Source of the DNA: Tabrizicola sp.
Lineage (GTDB): Bacteria > Pseudomonadota > Alphaproteobacteria > Rhodobacterales > Rhodobacteraceae
Direction of reading: 5' to 3'
Length of the DNA stretch: 41,620 bases
NCBI GenBank assembly: GCA_025458105.1
Contig: JALOTD010000032.1
Span: forward strand, 1-41,620
Below, piece after piece: positions 27,410 to 36,290 of this stretch (the stretch's first letter is position 1; each line of letters opens with the position of its first letter). The position numbers and the translations under genes were made by a program. The notes beneath the pieces are model-generated. The model had not been told where the DNA came from and did no database searches. It saw only the letters and a list, made by a program, of their open reading frames with translations.

Positions 27410-28005
27410 CTAGGGAAAGCTGGTGTAGATCCGCGTGAGGCGCGCGTCCTCGGCCACGGCCTGGGGGGTGACGAGCGGCTCGGACCGGAGGATCGCAAGG
27501 CAGCCCTCGGCATCGCTGGCCTGGCCGTCGCTGCAGGCGGGGTGGGATTGCCAGCGTTCAGCGATCAGGGCGCGGGCGGCGTCGCTGTCGAGGTTCAGGT
27601 CGGCCAGGGTCTGGACCTGGCCAAGGTCGATCCCCATGCCGTCGCGAAAGGCGATGTGGACCAGCTCGCTACAGTAAAGCGTGTCTTCGGTCTGGTAGAA
27701 ATACGGGTCGTAGCCCTTGCCGAAATGGCTGCGGGCGGCATCGGTCACGGCCCTGGCCTCGGCCTCGGAAAGGTCTTTCAGGCGGTAGATTGCGACGTCG
27801 TTCCCCTCGCCATGAGTGATCCAGTCGTCCAGCGGCGTGGCGCGGGTGGTTTTCACCGCCTCCAGCACGACGGGTGTGCCGCTGGCGTCGAAGTCTATGA
27901 TGCCGACATGGGTATAGGGGCTTCCCGTCGCCAAAAGGATCGCCAGCGACTGCGCGCCTGGGCGGGCAGAGCGAGGAGGAGGGCGACGGCGATCGGGCGG
28001 AGCAT
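27410..28005 (-). pseudogene. YiiX/YebB-like NlpC/P60-superfamily hydrolase, frame-broken
   Basis: The gene appears in two frames. At 28005 an ATG with a good GGAAAGG ribosome-binding site starts the signal peptide MLRPIAVALLLALPAQA. After about nt 27955 the family sequence continues in another frame as QSLAILLATGSPYTHVGI, with the catalytic-type histidine, and then YCSELVHIAF with the cysteine, ending IYTSFP. Between them relatives carry a strand like GDIxFQTS that is absent. The change fits loss of roughly 50 bases (1 modulo 3). A short protein could begin at TTG 27934, but it would lack both export signal and first strand. Intact relatives are exported cysteine hydrolases with unknown substrates. 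Confidence 0.7.
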
Positions 28006-28073
28006 GGCGGCCTTTCCGGAGCTTCGCTACAGCCTAAGGCAGGTAACGGCGTCAGGCCAGTCAGGTTTGCCAG

Positions 28074-28880
28074 TCAGGCGTCCCGTTGCGCGATCCAGTC
28101 GTGGTCGGGATCGTTCTGGAAGCGCCACGTGCGCAAGGGCCCGGCCATGACGTTGAGGTAATACATCTCATAGCCATAGGGCGCGCCGCAGGGGTGGTGG
28201 CCCTTGGGGACGAGCACGACGTCGTGGGATTTCACGGACATGGTTTCGTCCAGGGACCCGTCTTCGGTATAGACGCGCTGGATGCCGAAGCCCTGGCCGG
28301 GGTTCAGGCGGTGGTAGTAGGTTTCCTCCAGATAGGTCATGCGGGGGAAGTCATCCTCGTCATGCCGGTGGCTGGGGTAGCTGGACCAGTGGCCGGCCGG
28401 GGTGAAGACTTCGGTCACGAGAAGGCTGTCGGCGACATCCAGGGCCTCCATCGCGATGTTGTTGATGTGGCGGGTGTTTGTACCCTTGCCGCGCGGGGTG
28501 AGGGTGATGCCATCGGGGCCCAGGCGTCGGGCGGGGTGGCCGGCCTTACCGGGGGCCGCGCAGACGGCAAGCGTGCAGGGCGTGGTCGCTACCGCCCGCC
28601 AGTCGCTGCCGTTCGGGACGTAAAGGCAATGCGGCGGGGTCTTTTCGAAGACATCCATCCGGTCGCCCATTTCGCCCCAGTCCTGGCCTGCGGCCTGAAC
28701 CGTGGCCTTGCCCTCGACGAGGACAAGGATCACCTCACAGTCGCCCGTCTTCTCTGCGGCCACGTCGCCCGGTTCCAGGCGGTACAGCGAGAAGCCGACA
28801 TAGCCCCAGCCCGCGCTTTCGGGGGTGATCGCGTGCACCTTGCCGCGCGTTCCGGTCGGGTGGCGGAGGAGGTTGGGCAT
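28074..28880 (-). CDS. iolB: 5-deoxy-glucuronate isomerase
   Basis: Converts 5-deoxy-D-glucuronate to 5-dehydro-2-deoxy-D-gluconate in myo-inositol catabolism. The 268-residue protein is a double cupin. The metal-binding region is SYPSHRHDEDDFPRMTYLEE, followed by YHRLNPGQGFGIQRVYT and DVVLVPKGHHPCGAPYGYEM, with further metal-ligand histidines. The N-terminal TGTRGKVHAITPESAGW is typical. It starts ten bases after iolE and is the last gene of the operon in this window. No frame problem is seen. Confidence 0.95.
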   Translation of the reverse strand: MPNLLRHPTGTRGKVHAITPESAGWGYVGFSLYRLEPGDVAAEKTGDCEVILVLVEGKATVQAAGQDWGEMGDRMDVFEKTPPHCLYVPNGSDWRAVATTPCTLAVCAAPGKAGHPARRLGPDGITLTPRGKGTNTRHINNIAMEALDVADSLLVTEVFTPAGHWSSYPSHRHDEDDFPRMTYLEETYYHRLNPGQGFGIQRVYTEDGSLDETMSVKSHDVVLVPKGHHPCGAPYGYEMYYLNVMAGPLRTWRFQNDPDHDWIAQRDA

Positions 28881-28890
28881 GGGGTTCCCC

Positions 28891-29750
28891 TTATGGACGC
28901 GAAGGGTCGATGGTCAGGCCCGCCTTGGCGCAGACCTGCAGGATGTGGTCGTAGCCCAGTTTCGAATATTCATAGGGCGGGGCCTTGGCGGGGTCTTGTT
29001 CGGCCTCGACCACGATCCAGCCGTGGTAGTCTATGGCCTTGAGTTTGTCCGCGACGCCCTGAAAGTCGATGCAGCCGTCGCCGGGAACAGTGAAGGCGCC
29101 AGCGATGACGGCGTCCAGGAAGCTGCGGTTGTTCGTGCGCACATCGGCCACGATCTCGGGCCGGATGTCCTTGAAGTGGACGTGGTGCACCCGGTCCGCC
29201 CAGGTGTTGAGGACGCGCATGACGTCGGCGCCGCCAAAGAGGAGGTGGCCGGTATCGAAGAGAAGCTTCACGTCCGCGGTGGAGCCCTCCATCAACGCGT
29301 TCACGTCGTCTTCGGATTCGATGAAAGACCCCATGTGGTGGTGGTAGGCCAGCGTCACGCCCTGGTCCGCCATCCACTTCGCAAGGTCGCTGAGTTTCGC
29401 GGCACCGCGATGTTGCCCTGCACGGTGTTCGAACATTCCGCATAGACGATGCAGGGGGCCTTGAGGGCCGCGAACTGTGCGACCTGTTGGCGAACGGCCT
29501 CGATTTCCGTCTTCAGGTCGTTGATGAGGAGATTGCCGGAACACCAGCCGCCACAAAGGAAAAGTCCGTTGGCGGTCAGGTAGGAGCGCAGTCCTTCGGT
29601 GTCCGATGGCATCCGGCGACCGCGTTCGACGCCGGTATAGCCGATCTCGCGCGCCTCGCTGAGCGCTTGCTCCATTGTATAGGCGGCGGTCAGGTCCGGC
29701 AGGTCGTCGTTCTGCCAGGAGATGGGGGAGATCCCGATCTTGACGGTCAT
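28891..29750 (-). pseudogene. iolE: myo-inosose-2 dehydratase, frame-broken by an apparent internal loss
   Basis: Intact IolE dehydrates 2-keto-myo-inositol (scyllo-inosose). The N-terminal part starts at ATG 29750 with MTVKIGISPISWQNDDLPDL and runs to ECSNTVQGNIAVP near nt 29402. From about nt 29401 the family sequence goes on in a different frame with AKLSDLAKWMADQGVTLAYH, then HHMGSFIESEDDV, LLFDTGHLLFGG and VHHVHFKDIRPEI, to the stop at 28891. Relatives have a segment of about 17 residues with a R-P-V-L pattern between these parts. A loss of about 52-55 bases explains both the gap and the frame change. Either the gene is inactivated or the sequence has an error. Confidence 0.85.
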
Positions 29751-29760
29751 TCTTCGTTCC

Positions 29761-31587
29761 TCAGTTGACCAGCCATTGGGCCTTGGTCGCGGCTTCATAG
29801 GCGCGGCGCGCCTCGTTCACTTCGGTGCGGTCCGACACTTCCGGGACCGCGACTTCCCACCAGGTGCCGCCCGCGCCGGTGCCGGGGGCGGGGTCGGTGT
29901 CGATGACGATGACGGTGGGAATGGTGGCGGACTTGGAGTTCCGCATGGCGGCCTCAAGCTCGGCGATGGTTCCGGCCTTGACCACATGCGCGCCCATGCT
30001 GCGCGCGTGGGCGGCAAAGTCGATGTCGGCGGGGTTCACGTGGTAGGCGTCGGCCAAGAGGTTGTTGAAGGGCGCGCCGCCGGTGGCCTTTTGCAGCCGG
30101 TTGATGCAGCCGAAGCCGCGGTTGTCGGTCAGGACGACGGTGAAGGGGATGCCCATCATCACCGCGGTCGCAAGCTCGGAGTTCGCCATCATGTAGCTGC
30201 CGTCGCCGATCATGCAGATCACGTGACGGTCGGGCTTGGCCATCTTGATGCCCATGGCCCCCGCGATCTCGTACCCCATGCAGGAGAAGCCGTATTCCAT
30301 ATGGTAGCCGCCTTGAGAGGCCTTCCACAGCACGTGGAGGACGCCGGGCATGGAACCGGAGGCGGACATGATCAGCGCGTCCTTGCCCGTGGTGCGCTGG
30401 ACGGCGCCGACGACCTGAGCGTCGGAGGGAAGCTCATTGCCTGCTGGTGCGGCCGTGACGGTGTCGGTCGTCTGGAACCACTTCGCGCGGTTGGCGAAGT
30501 CGGGGTCCTGGAAGCGGTGGCTTCCCAAAGCGGCAGAGAGTTTCTCCAGTGTGACTTTGGCATCGCCGACAAGGGGTTGCGCGGCGCGTTTGTGGGCGTC
30601 GTAGCCGTGGATGTTGATCGACAGAAGCTTGCGGCCGGGTTTGGAGAAGACGGTCCAGGAGCCGGTGGTGAAGTCTTGAAAACGCGTGCCGACGCCGATC
30701 ACCAGGTCGGCCTGGGCGGCCAGATCGTTGCCGCAGCCGGTGCCGGTGACGCCGGGGGAACCGAAGTGCAGCGGTTCCTCCCAGTCCATCGCGCCCTTGC
30801 CGGATTGGGTTTCGACGACCGGGATGTTGTGGGTCCTGGCGAAGCTGAGAAGGGGTTTCTCGGCCCCCGAGTAAAGCACGCCGCCCCCCGCGACGATCAG
30901 CGGAAGTTGCGCGGCCTTGATCGCCGCGACGGCGGCCTCAAGTTCGCGCTGGTCGGGTTCGGGGCGGCGGATGTGCCAGATGCGGGGCTCGAAGAAATCG
31001 GCCGGATAGTCGTAGGCCTCGGCCTGCGTGTCCTGGCAAAAGGCAAGGCAGACGGGGCCGCAATTGGCGGGGTCGGTCATCACGCGCAACGCGCGGGGGA
31101 GGGCGGTGAGGATGTGTTCGGGGCGGCTGATGCGGTCGAAGTAGCGCACAACCGGGCGGAAACAGTCGTTTGCGGAGACGGTCGCGTCGTCGAAATCCTC
31201 GATCTGCTGCAGGACCGGGTCGGGCGCGCGGGACGCGAAGACGTCGCCGGGGATGAAAAGGACGGGCAGGCGGTTCACATGCGCGACGGCGGCGGCGGTG
31301 ACCATGTTGGTGGCCCCCGGGCCGATGGAAGAGGTGACGGCCATCGCCTTGCGCCGGCCTTGCGCCTTGGCATAGGCGACGGCCACATGGGCCATGGTCT
31401 GTTCGTTATGGCCGCGCCAGGTGGGGAGGGTATCGCGGTGGGCATGAAGCGCCTCGCCAAGACCTGCGACGTTGCCGTGGCCGAAGATCGCCCAGACGCC
31501 CTCGATAAAGCGGCTGCCATCTTCGGCCTGTTGCACCGAAAGCCAGCGCACCATGGCCTGGGCGGCGGTGAGGCGGATCGTGGTCAT
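29761..31587 (-). CDS. iolD: 3D-(3,5/4)-trihydroxycyclohexane-1,2-dione hydrolase
   Basis: Thiamine-diphosphate enzyme that opens the ring of the trihydroxycyclohexanedione in myo-inositol catabolism. The 608-residue protein has the three-domain layout of the family. The N-terminal pyrimidine-binding domain includes GVWAIFGHGNVAGLGEAL and the catalytic-type glutamate in GHNEQTMAH. The central domain has VAGGGVLYSGAEKPLL. The C-terminal diphosphate domain has GYEIAGAMGIKMAKP and the metal motif MIGDGSYMMANSEL. The start overlaps the iolC stop by four bases and the gene ends 10 bases before iolE. It appears intact. Confidence 0.95.
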   Translation of the reverse strand: MTTIRLTAAQAMVRWLSVQQAEDGSRFIEGVWAIFGHGNVAGLGEALHAHRDTLPTWRGHNEQTMAHVAVAYAKAQGRRKAMAVTSSIGPGATNMVTAAAVAHVNRLPVLFIPGDVFASRAPDPVLQQIEDFDDATVSANDCFRPVVRYFDRISRPEHILTALPRALRVMTDPANCGPVCLAFCQDTQAEAYDYPADFFEPRIWHIRRPEPDQRELEAAVAAIKAAQLPLIVAGGGVLYSGAEKPLLSFARTHNIPVVETQSGKGAMDWEEPLHFGSPGVTGTGCGNDLAAQADLVIGVGTRFQDFTTGSWTVFSKPGRKLLSINIHGYDAHKRAAQPLVGDAKVTLEKLSAALGSHRFQDPDFANRAKWFQTTDTVTAAPAGNELPSDAQVVGAVQRTTGKDALIMSASGSMPGVLHVLWKASQGGYHMEYGFSCMGYEIAGAMGIKMAKPDRHVICMIGDGSYMMANSELATAVMMGIPFTVVLTDNRGFGCINRLQKATGGAPFNNLLADAYHVNPADIDFAAHARSMGAHVVKAGTIAELEAAMRNSKSATIPTVIVIDTDPAPGTGAGGTWWEVAVPEVSDRTEVNEARRAYEAATKAQWLVN

Positions 31588-33435
31588 TTCTTCCCTCCCT
31601 CGCGCGCGGCGTCCCAGAGGGCGCAGAGGCGCATGTAGCGTTCGGTCATCTGGGCGATGGCTTCGGCGTCGGTCATCTGGCCTTTCAGCCAGCCCCGCGC
31701 CGCATCGCCAAAGATCGTGCGGCCGATGGCGAAGCCTTTCACCAGGGGCTGGCGGGCCGCAAGGGCGAAGGAGGCCGCAAGATCAGCCTCAGGCGCATCG
31801 AGGCCGAGGACGACCACGCCGCGCGTGTGTGGGTCGTTCTTCGTGATGGCGGCGCAGGCGTTGTCCCAGGCTTTGGCGGTGGTGAAGGGTTCGAGCTTCC
31901 ACCAGTCGGGGTAGATGCCGAGATCGTAGAACCGCTGGATTACTTGCGCGCTGGTGTCGTCGGTGACTGGGCCGACCTTGGAGGGGATGATCTCCAATAT
32001 GAACTCCAGCCGGTTGCGGCGTGCGGCGTGGAAAAGGCGGCGGACGGTGTCTTCCTGTGCGGCTTTCGTGGCCGCATCGTCGTCGGGGTGGGCAAAGCAG
32101 AGGACCTTGACCACATGATCGAGCGGCCATTCCTGAAGGCCGCCGAAATCCGGGCCGAGCTCGGGTTCCAGGGTCAGTGGCCGTGAGCCAGGCCACTCCA
32201 CCGGCCGGCCGATCCAGAGGCCGGTACCTGCCGCCTGGAAGAGGGCGTCACGGCCAAGGCGGCTGTCGCAGAGGATGCCATATCCGGGCTGGCCCTTCGC
32301 GACGGCGAGGGCGGCTTGCAGGCAAAGCTCTTTGAACTGACCGATCTTCGCCGGGGTCGCGCCCTCCATCTGCTCCATCTGCATCCGGTGGTCGAAAGCG
32401 AAGACCCGCATGGTGGACAGGTCGCGGTGGCGGTTGGTGGCCCAGTGGATCTGTTCGAGAGCCGCGTCCTTGCGCAGCGCCGGGGTCACGACGCCGCGGT
32501 TCAGGAAGAACTGCAGTTCCTCCCAACTGGGGTAGGCGGGGGTGCAGCCGTGGCGGCTGACGGCAAAGGCCCCGCAGGCGTTGGCGTATGTCAACGCGAC
32601 GGGCCAGGGTTCGCCGTCAAGCCAGCCTTTCAACAGGCCGGACATGAAGCCGTCGCCCGCACCCAGAACGTTGAAGACCTCGATCGGGAAGCCGGGGCCG
32701 GTTTGGCCCTCGTCAAGGCTGTCGGGGATGGGGCCGGTGAAGGCGGCGGCACCCATTGGGCCGCGCTTGCAGACGAGGGTGGCTTGGCTGACGGCCCGGA
32801 CGGCGCGAAGGGCGGCGATGGTGTCGGTGGTCCCGCCTGCAATATGGAATTCTTCCTCGGTGCCGACGATGAGGTCGAAGAGATGGAGCGTGGCCTGCAG
32901 CTTGGCGGTGACCTTCGCGCTTTCGATGAAACGGCTTTCGCCGTCGCCGTGGCCGCCAAGGCCCCAGAGGTTCGGGCGATAGTCGATGTCGAGCGCGGTC
33001 TGCAGGCCGTGTTTCCGGGCAAGGGTGAGGGCCTTCAGGACGGCAGCCTCGGTGCGCGGGTGGCTGAGGTGCGTGCCGGTGGCGACGACGGACCGCGCCT
33101 CAGTGATGAAGCTTTCATCGATGTCATCCTCACACAGCGCCATGGACGAGGGCCGTCAGGCGTTCGCGGTCGGTGATGACGCCGCGGGTGTCGACACCTT
33201 CGCGGGCCAGCTCTTCGCGGATGAAGCGGCCCATGTGTTCGTCGCCGACGCGGGTGATGAGCGCGGATTTCAGCCCGAGCCGTGCGGTGCCTGCGGCCAT
33301 ATTAGTGGGCGAGCCGCCGATGTACTTGTTGAACGATCCCATATCTTCCAACCGCCCGCCGACCTGGGCGCCGTAGAGGTCGACCGAGGCGCGACCGATG
33401 GTGATGACGTCAAGGTTCTTTGCGGCTTTGGTCAT
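31584..33435 (-). pseudogene. iolC: Fused 5-dehydro-2-deoxygluconokinase / DUF2090 aldolase-like gene, frame-broken
   Basis: In alphaproteobacteria this is a fused protein of about 640 residues: an N-terminal PfkB-family IolC kinase and a C-terminal DUF2090 domain, thought to cleave the phosphorylated product. ATG 33435 starts TKAAKNLDVITIGRASVDLY, and GGSPTNMAAGTARLG and ERLTALV follow. At nt 33144 the frame changes and continues with MALCEDDIDESFITEARSV, the kinase end (VLGAGDGFMSGLLKG with the catalytic aspartate) and the whole DUF2090 part. Relatives have about 21 residues (pattern FPLIFYREN) at the junction. A loss of about 62 bases fits. As written the gene yields no full-length kinase. 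Confidence 0.85.
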
Positions 33436-33473
33436 GATTAACCCAGTCTAAGGGCCTGAGTCGTCAGGCGCAT

Positions 33474-33487
33474 AGAACAAATATTCC
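33474..33487. promoter_or_regulatory. IolR-type operator, one mismatch, upstream of iolC
   Basis: AGAA-CAAATA-TTCC matches the GGAA-N6-TTCC motif reported for the RpiR-type repressor IolR of Sinorhizobium meliloti with one mismatch. It lies 39 bases before the iolC start, in the 74-base gap after the regulator gene, where a promoter for iolCDEB would be expected. Confidence 0.55.
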
Positions 33488-33509
33488 AAAATGGTTCGAC
33501 GCGAAAGCC

Positions 33510-34325
33510 CTAACCGTCGCGCCGCGCCGCAACCGCAACTGCCAGCGCCAATGCCAGGGCGATGGCCGCAGACAGGGACCGGAAGGCTCCAAAATCAACC
33601 TCTCTTACAGTCAGGATGGCATCGGCAAGGTCAAGGAGCGCTGTCGGAGGCGGGTCGGTCAGCAAGACCACCGCCAAGCCAGAATGTTGGGCGTGGCGGG
33701 CGAGATCCAGCGTCTCGCCGGAATAGGGCGCAAAGGTGATGGCCAGAAGAGCGTCACCGGGCTGCATCGCCGACCGCTGCCCCAACCCGGCAACGCCATC
33801 GTGCAGCAGGCACGGGACGTCAAGCTTGTCGAAGGCATAGGACAGGTAAGACGCGACGGGAAAGGACCGGCGGAAGCCGGCAAGATGAATGATCCTTGCC
33901 CGAGAAAGTAGATCAACACATTGATCCAGAACATCTTCATCCAGATCTTTGGTCAAGCCTTCAAGGGAGAGTCGTCCCGCCTCGACGAATTCTGCAAGCA
34001 GCGCTGCGGGATGATCCGCGCCCCTGGCCTTCAGATTGTGTAGCCGGGTTGCATAGTCTGGCGGCGAGCTGGTCAGGGCGTCGCGGAACAGCTTCTGCAT
34101 GGCAGCGAAGCCCGAGAACCCAAGGATCTGACAAAACCGCATGATCGCTGAGGGCGGCACGCCGGCGCGCTCGGCGATCTGGGCGACGGTCGACAGAGCA
34201 ATCTGATCATGATGCGCCAGGAGATAGTCGGCGCAGTCCTGCAATCGCCGCGGCAGCGTTCCCCGCAGCGCGAGCAGGCGATCGTGGAATGCGTGGATCG
34301 TGGACGGCGGCGAAGGACTTTGCAT
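33510..34325 (-). CDS. iolR: RpiR-family transcriptional regulator, probable IolR
   Basis: Regulator of 271 residues with an N-terminal HTH_6 domain (about residues 8-85: VAQIAERAGVPPSAIMRFCQILGFSGFAAMQKLFRDAL) and a C-terminal SIS sugar-phosphate-binding domain (about 125-250: RIIHLAGFRRSFPVASYLS and LLAITFAPYSGETLDLA). RpiR-type IolR proteins repress inositol genes and respond to a phosphorylated inositol intermediate, known from rhizobia. The function is inferred from adjacency to iolC and the operator sites on both sides. The ATG at 34325 is preferred to a GTG eight codons upstream because the latter adds no family sequence. Confidence 0.87.
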   Translation of the reverse strand: MQSPSPPSTIHAFHDRLLALRGTLPRRLQDCADYLLAHHDQIALSTVAQIAERAGVPPSAIMRFCQILGFSGFAAMQKLFRDALTSSPPDYATRLHNLKARGADHPAALLAEFVEAGRLSLEGLTKDLDEDVLDQCVDLLSRARIIHLAGFRRSFPVASYLSYAFDKLDVPCLLHDGVAGLGQRSAMQPGDALLAITFAPYSGETLDLARHAQHSGLAVVLLTDPPPTALLDLADAILTVREVDFGAFRSLSAAIALALALAVAVAARRDG

Positions 34326-34367
34326 GGGGGGCCTAGAGCAGATCTGCACCCCTTTAGTCTAGCGTAT

Positions 34368-34381
34368 GGAATAAAAATTCC
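34368..34381. promoter_or_regulatory. IolR-type operator upstream of the rpiR gene
   Basis: GGAATAAAAATTCC is an exact GGAA-N6-TTCC palindrome 43 bases before the proposed start of the RpiR-type regulator, and just before the end of the TetR gene. It suggests autoregulation of the inositol regulator. Confidence 0.7.
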
Positions 34382-34392
34382 AAGAGCGCCTG

Positions 34393-35064
34393 TCAGCGAA
34401 GCGGAGTGCCATCAAATCTTGGGCCATCCGGCGAAAAATGGTCCGGAAAGCAAAGCGCGGCGCAGCTGCGTGCCGTTGCCAGAGCCTCTTCGCGACTGTA
34501 TGGCTTGGTCATCGTCATCATGTCCAGCCAGACGCCCTCGACGGTCAGGCGGATCAGGCGGGCCGTGCGCACGGCATGCCGATCATAGCCGCCAAGATCA
34601 GAGAGACGCTGACAGATGTCTTCCAGTTGCAGATTGTAGGCGTCGTCCTTTGCTGCACAGGTCTCTTGGTAGAGCGGCCGGGACTGTGCCTCGCCCCAGA
34701 AGCTGCACCAAGCCGCAAGGCGGGCAGGCGTGCAGATCGGCGGATTGAAATCGGCCTCGATCAGCGCGTTCAGTTGCTCTGCCGGATCGGTGCCTGTCCT
34801 TGCGAGTGCGGCCTGCCAGTTCTGCCGATACTCCTCGGCCAGGTAGGCAAGGGTTTCTGAAAGAAGCTTCTCTTTGGTTTCAAAGTGGAACAGCACCAGC
34901 CCATGCGACAGGCCCGCAGCCTTCGCGACCTCGGTCAGGGTGGTGCGGGAGTAGCCACGCGCGGCCAGTGTCTCGATCGTCGACTCGATGAGTTGAACGC
35001 GACGGGCCTCGCGGCTCATTGTGCGCGGCGGGCGCTGGGCGGTGGAGTGCTGGGTATCGGTCAC
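34393..35064 (-). CDS. TetR-family transcriptional regulator, BetI-like
   Basis: DNA-binding regulator of about 223 residues. The N-terminal HTH reads REARRVQLIESTIETLAARG, then TLTEVAKAAGLSHGLVLFHF and ETKEKLLSETLAYLAEEY, close to the BetI group. The C-terminal ligand domain has WCSFWGEAQSRPLYQ and LTVEGVWLDMMT. The start is uncertain. GTG at 35064 (TDTQHSTAQ) has a G-rich stretch before it; ATG at 35094 and GTG at 35115 are in frame upstream, and ATG in MSREARR lies downstream. Its target is unknown. BetI-type proteins regulate choline or betaine use, but no such genes lie here. Confidence 0.85.
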   Translation of the reverse strand: MTDTQHSTAQRPPRTMSREARRVQLIESTIETLAARGYSRTTLTEVAKAAGLSHGLVLFHFETKEKLLSETLAYLAEEYRQNWQAALARTGTDPAEQLNALIEADFNPPICTPARLAAWCSFWGEAQSRPLYQETCAAKDDAYNLQLEDICQRLSDLGGYDRHAVRTARLIRLTVEGVWLDMMTMTKPYSREEALATARSCAALCFPDHFSPDGPRFDGTPLR

Positions 35065-35142
35065 GTCATGCCCCCGGAAGCTTTGCGACCGCATAGCGGA
35101 ACGACCAGAAAGCACAAAGGAAACTTTGGGTCAGGCGCAATG

Positions 35143-35171
35143 AAAAACCCCCGCAGCTTTCGCAGCGGGGG
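35143..35171 (-). terminator. Intrinsic terminator after the LysM/solute-binding gene
   Basis: On the minus strand CCCCCGC (35171-35165) and GCGGGGG (35154-35148) form a 7-bp GC stem around a 10-base loop, followed by five T residues (35147-35143). It lies 24 bases after the stop of the gene ending at 35196 and fits a standard rho-independent terminator. Confidence 0.85.
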
Positions 35172-35195
35172 CGTATGGTTTCGATTTTGCCGGGA

Positions 35196-36290
35196 TCACT
35201 GGCTAAGTGCGTTGAACTCGGCAAGGCCAGTTGCCACGATGTCATACCATTCGCCGGATTCGCGCATGTCGGTGATGCCACGGTTCAGCATCGCGATGTA
35301 GACGCGCCCGCGCGGATTGCTTTTCGCGGTGATGAAATGGTACGTCACGAAGGTCGCGAGGGCCGGGTTCGGCGCAACGCGCTCACTGGCGCCAAGCTCT
35401 TCAAAGTTCGCGCTGCCGGTTTCTGATTCGATCGAGTAGAGGTCGACTTCGCCGTCCAGCAGCATCTGTGCACATTCCATCGGCGACTTGGGCTGCACAT
35501 AGCTTACCAGAGGTTCGACGAGGCCCTGGATTTCCAGGTCGCTGATCGGCCAGGCCTCGGGGCGGCAGATGCGGGCACCAGAGTAGTCGCCGAATTCACG
35601 CGCTGCGGCATAAGGGCTGTCAACCAGCGTGTTGAAGGAATAAGCGGTTTCGTAGATCGGCAGCGAGAAGTCGAATTCCGTGCACATGCGAACCGAGAAT
35701 TCGCCGAGCAGGTCCAGTTTGGAGCAGTCGGGGGCCTCCCAGGCGACCGAAACGTCAAAAGCGCCAGTCGGTAGCAGGACGTCGATGTGTGACATCCAAT
35801 CGTCGACGTAGGACACCTCATAGGTCCGGTCGTTACCGCCGCGTTGCATCGCGGTGGTCGCCATCCGAACGAAAATCCCGCCGCCAGTCAGGCTTTCATC
35901 GGTGAAGGGCATCCAGTCGTTGGACGTCACGAACTTCAACGGCGGTTCGTAGATGTTGGTGTTCGAGCGGTTCGCTTCCTGTTCGGCAGTCTCTTGCTGG
36001 ATGATCGCGCTCAGTTCGCTGTCGGCGGTCAAGCGACCGTCTTCGCAGGGCAGGATCAGCTGCAGACCAGCCGGAAGGGTGTTGGGATTGCTCGCCAGCG
36101 CGTCGCGGTTGGCGTTGAAGATCATCTGATAGTCGTAGGAACCATAGGCCGCCTGGGCGATCGAGCCCAGCGTGTCGCCGTCCTTGACAGTGTAGGTCGT
36201 GCAGGCCTGTTGGGCGGACGCCATGGCCGGCAAGACCACAACCAGTGCCGTGGCTGCCGCCGAGCGGAGAATTCCTGATGCAGTCTTCAT
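35196..36290 (-). CDS. Secreted LysM plus solute-binding-domain protein (copy 1)
   Basis: A 364-residue exported protein. The signal peptide (ATALVVVLPAMASA) is followed by one LysM domain (about residues 28-75: CTTYTVKDGDTLGSIAQAAY to LQLILPC), which binds peptidoglycan. From about residue 115 comes a type 2 periplasmic-binding (SBP_bac_3-like) domain with LKFVTSNDWMPFTDESLTGG, ICRPEAW, GEVDLYSIESETG, and the end RESGEWYDIVATGLAEF. No lipobox is seen. ATG at 36290 is chosen because AAGGAC precedes it and the signal peptide starts there. It is a paralogue of 36714-37952. No permease or ATPase lies nearby, so it may be a cell-wall-bound sensor rather than a transporter part. Confidence 0.85.
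   Translation of the reverse strand: MKTASGILRSAAATALVVVLPAMASAQQACTTYTVKDGDTLGSIAQAAYGSYDYQMIFNANRDALASNPNTLPAGLQLILPCEDGRLTADSELSAIIQQETAEQEANRSNTNIYEPPLKFVTSNDWMPFTDESLTGGGIFVRMATTAMQRGGNDRTYEVSYVDDWMSHIDVLLPTGAFDVSVAWEAPDCSKLDLLGEFSVRMCTEFDFSLPIYETAYSFNTLVDSPYAAAREFGDYSGARICRPEAWPISDLEIQGLVEPLVSYVQPKSPMECAQMLLDGEVDLYSIESETGSANFEELGASERVAPNPALATFVTYHFITAKSNPRGRVYIAMLNRGITDMRESGEWYDIVATGLAEFNALSQ

Noticed and set aside
29722-31638. 638-codon plus-strand frame opposite iolD
   Set aside because: Low-complexity Gly/Ala/Asp/Val translation with no motif; iolD on the other strand is a complete recognised enzyme.
29355-33435. Programmed ribosomal frameshifting as the explanation for iolE and iolC
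   Set aside because: No slippery heptamer is visible at the junctions and in both cases a block of family residues is missing, which frameshifting cannot restore.
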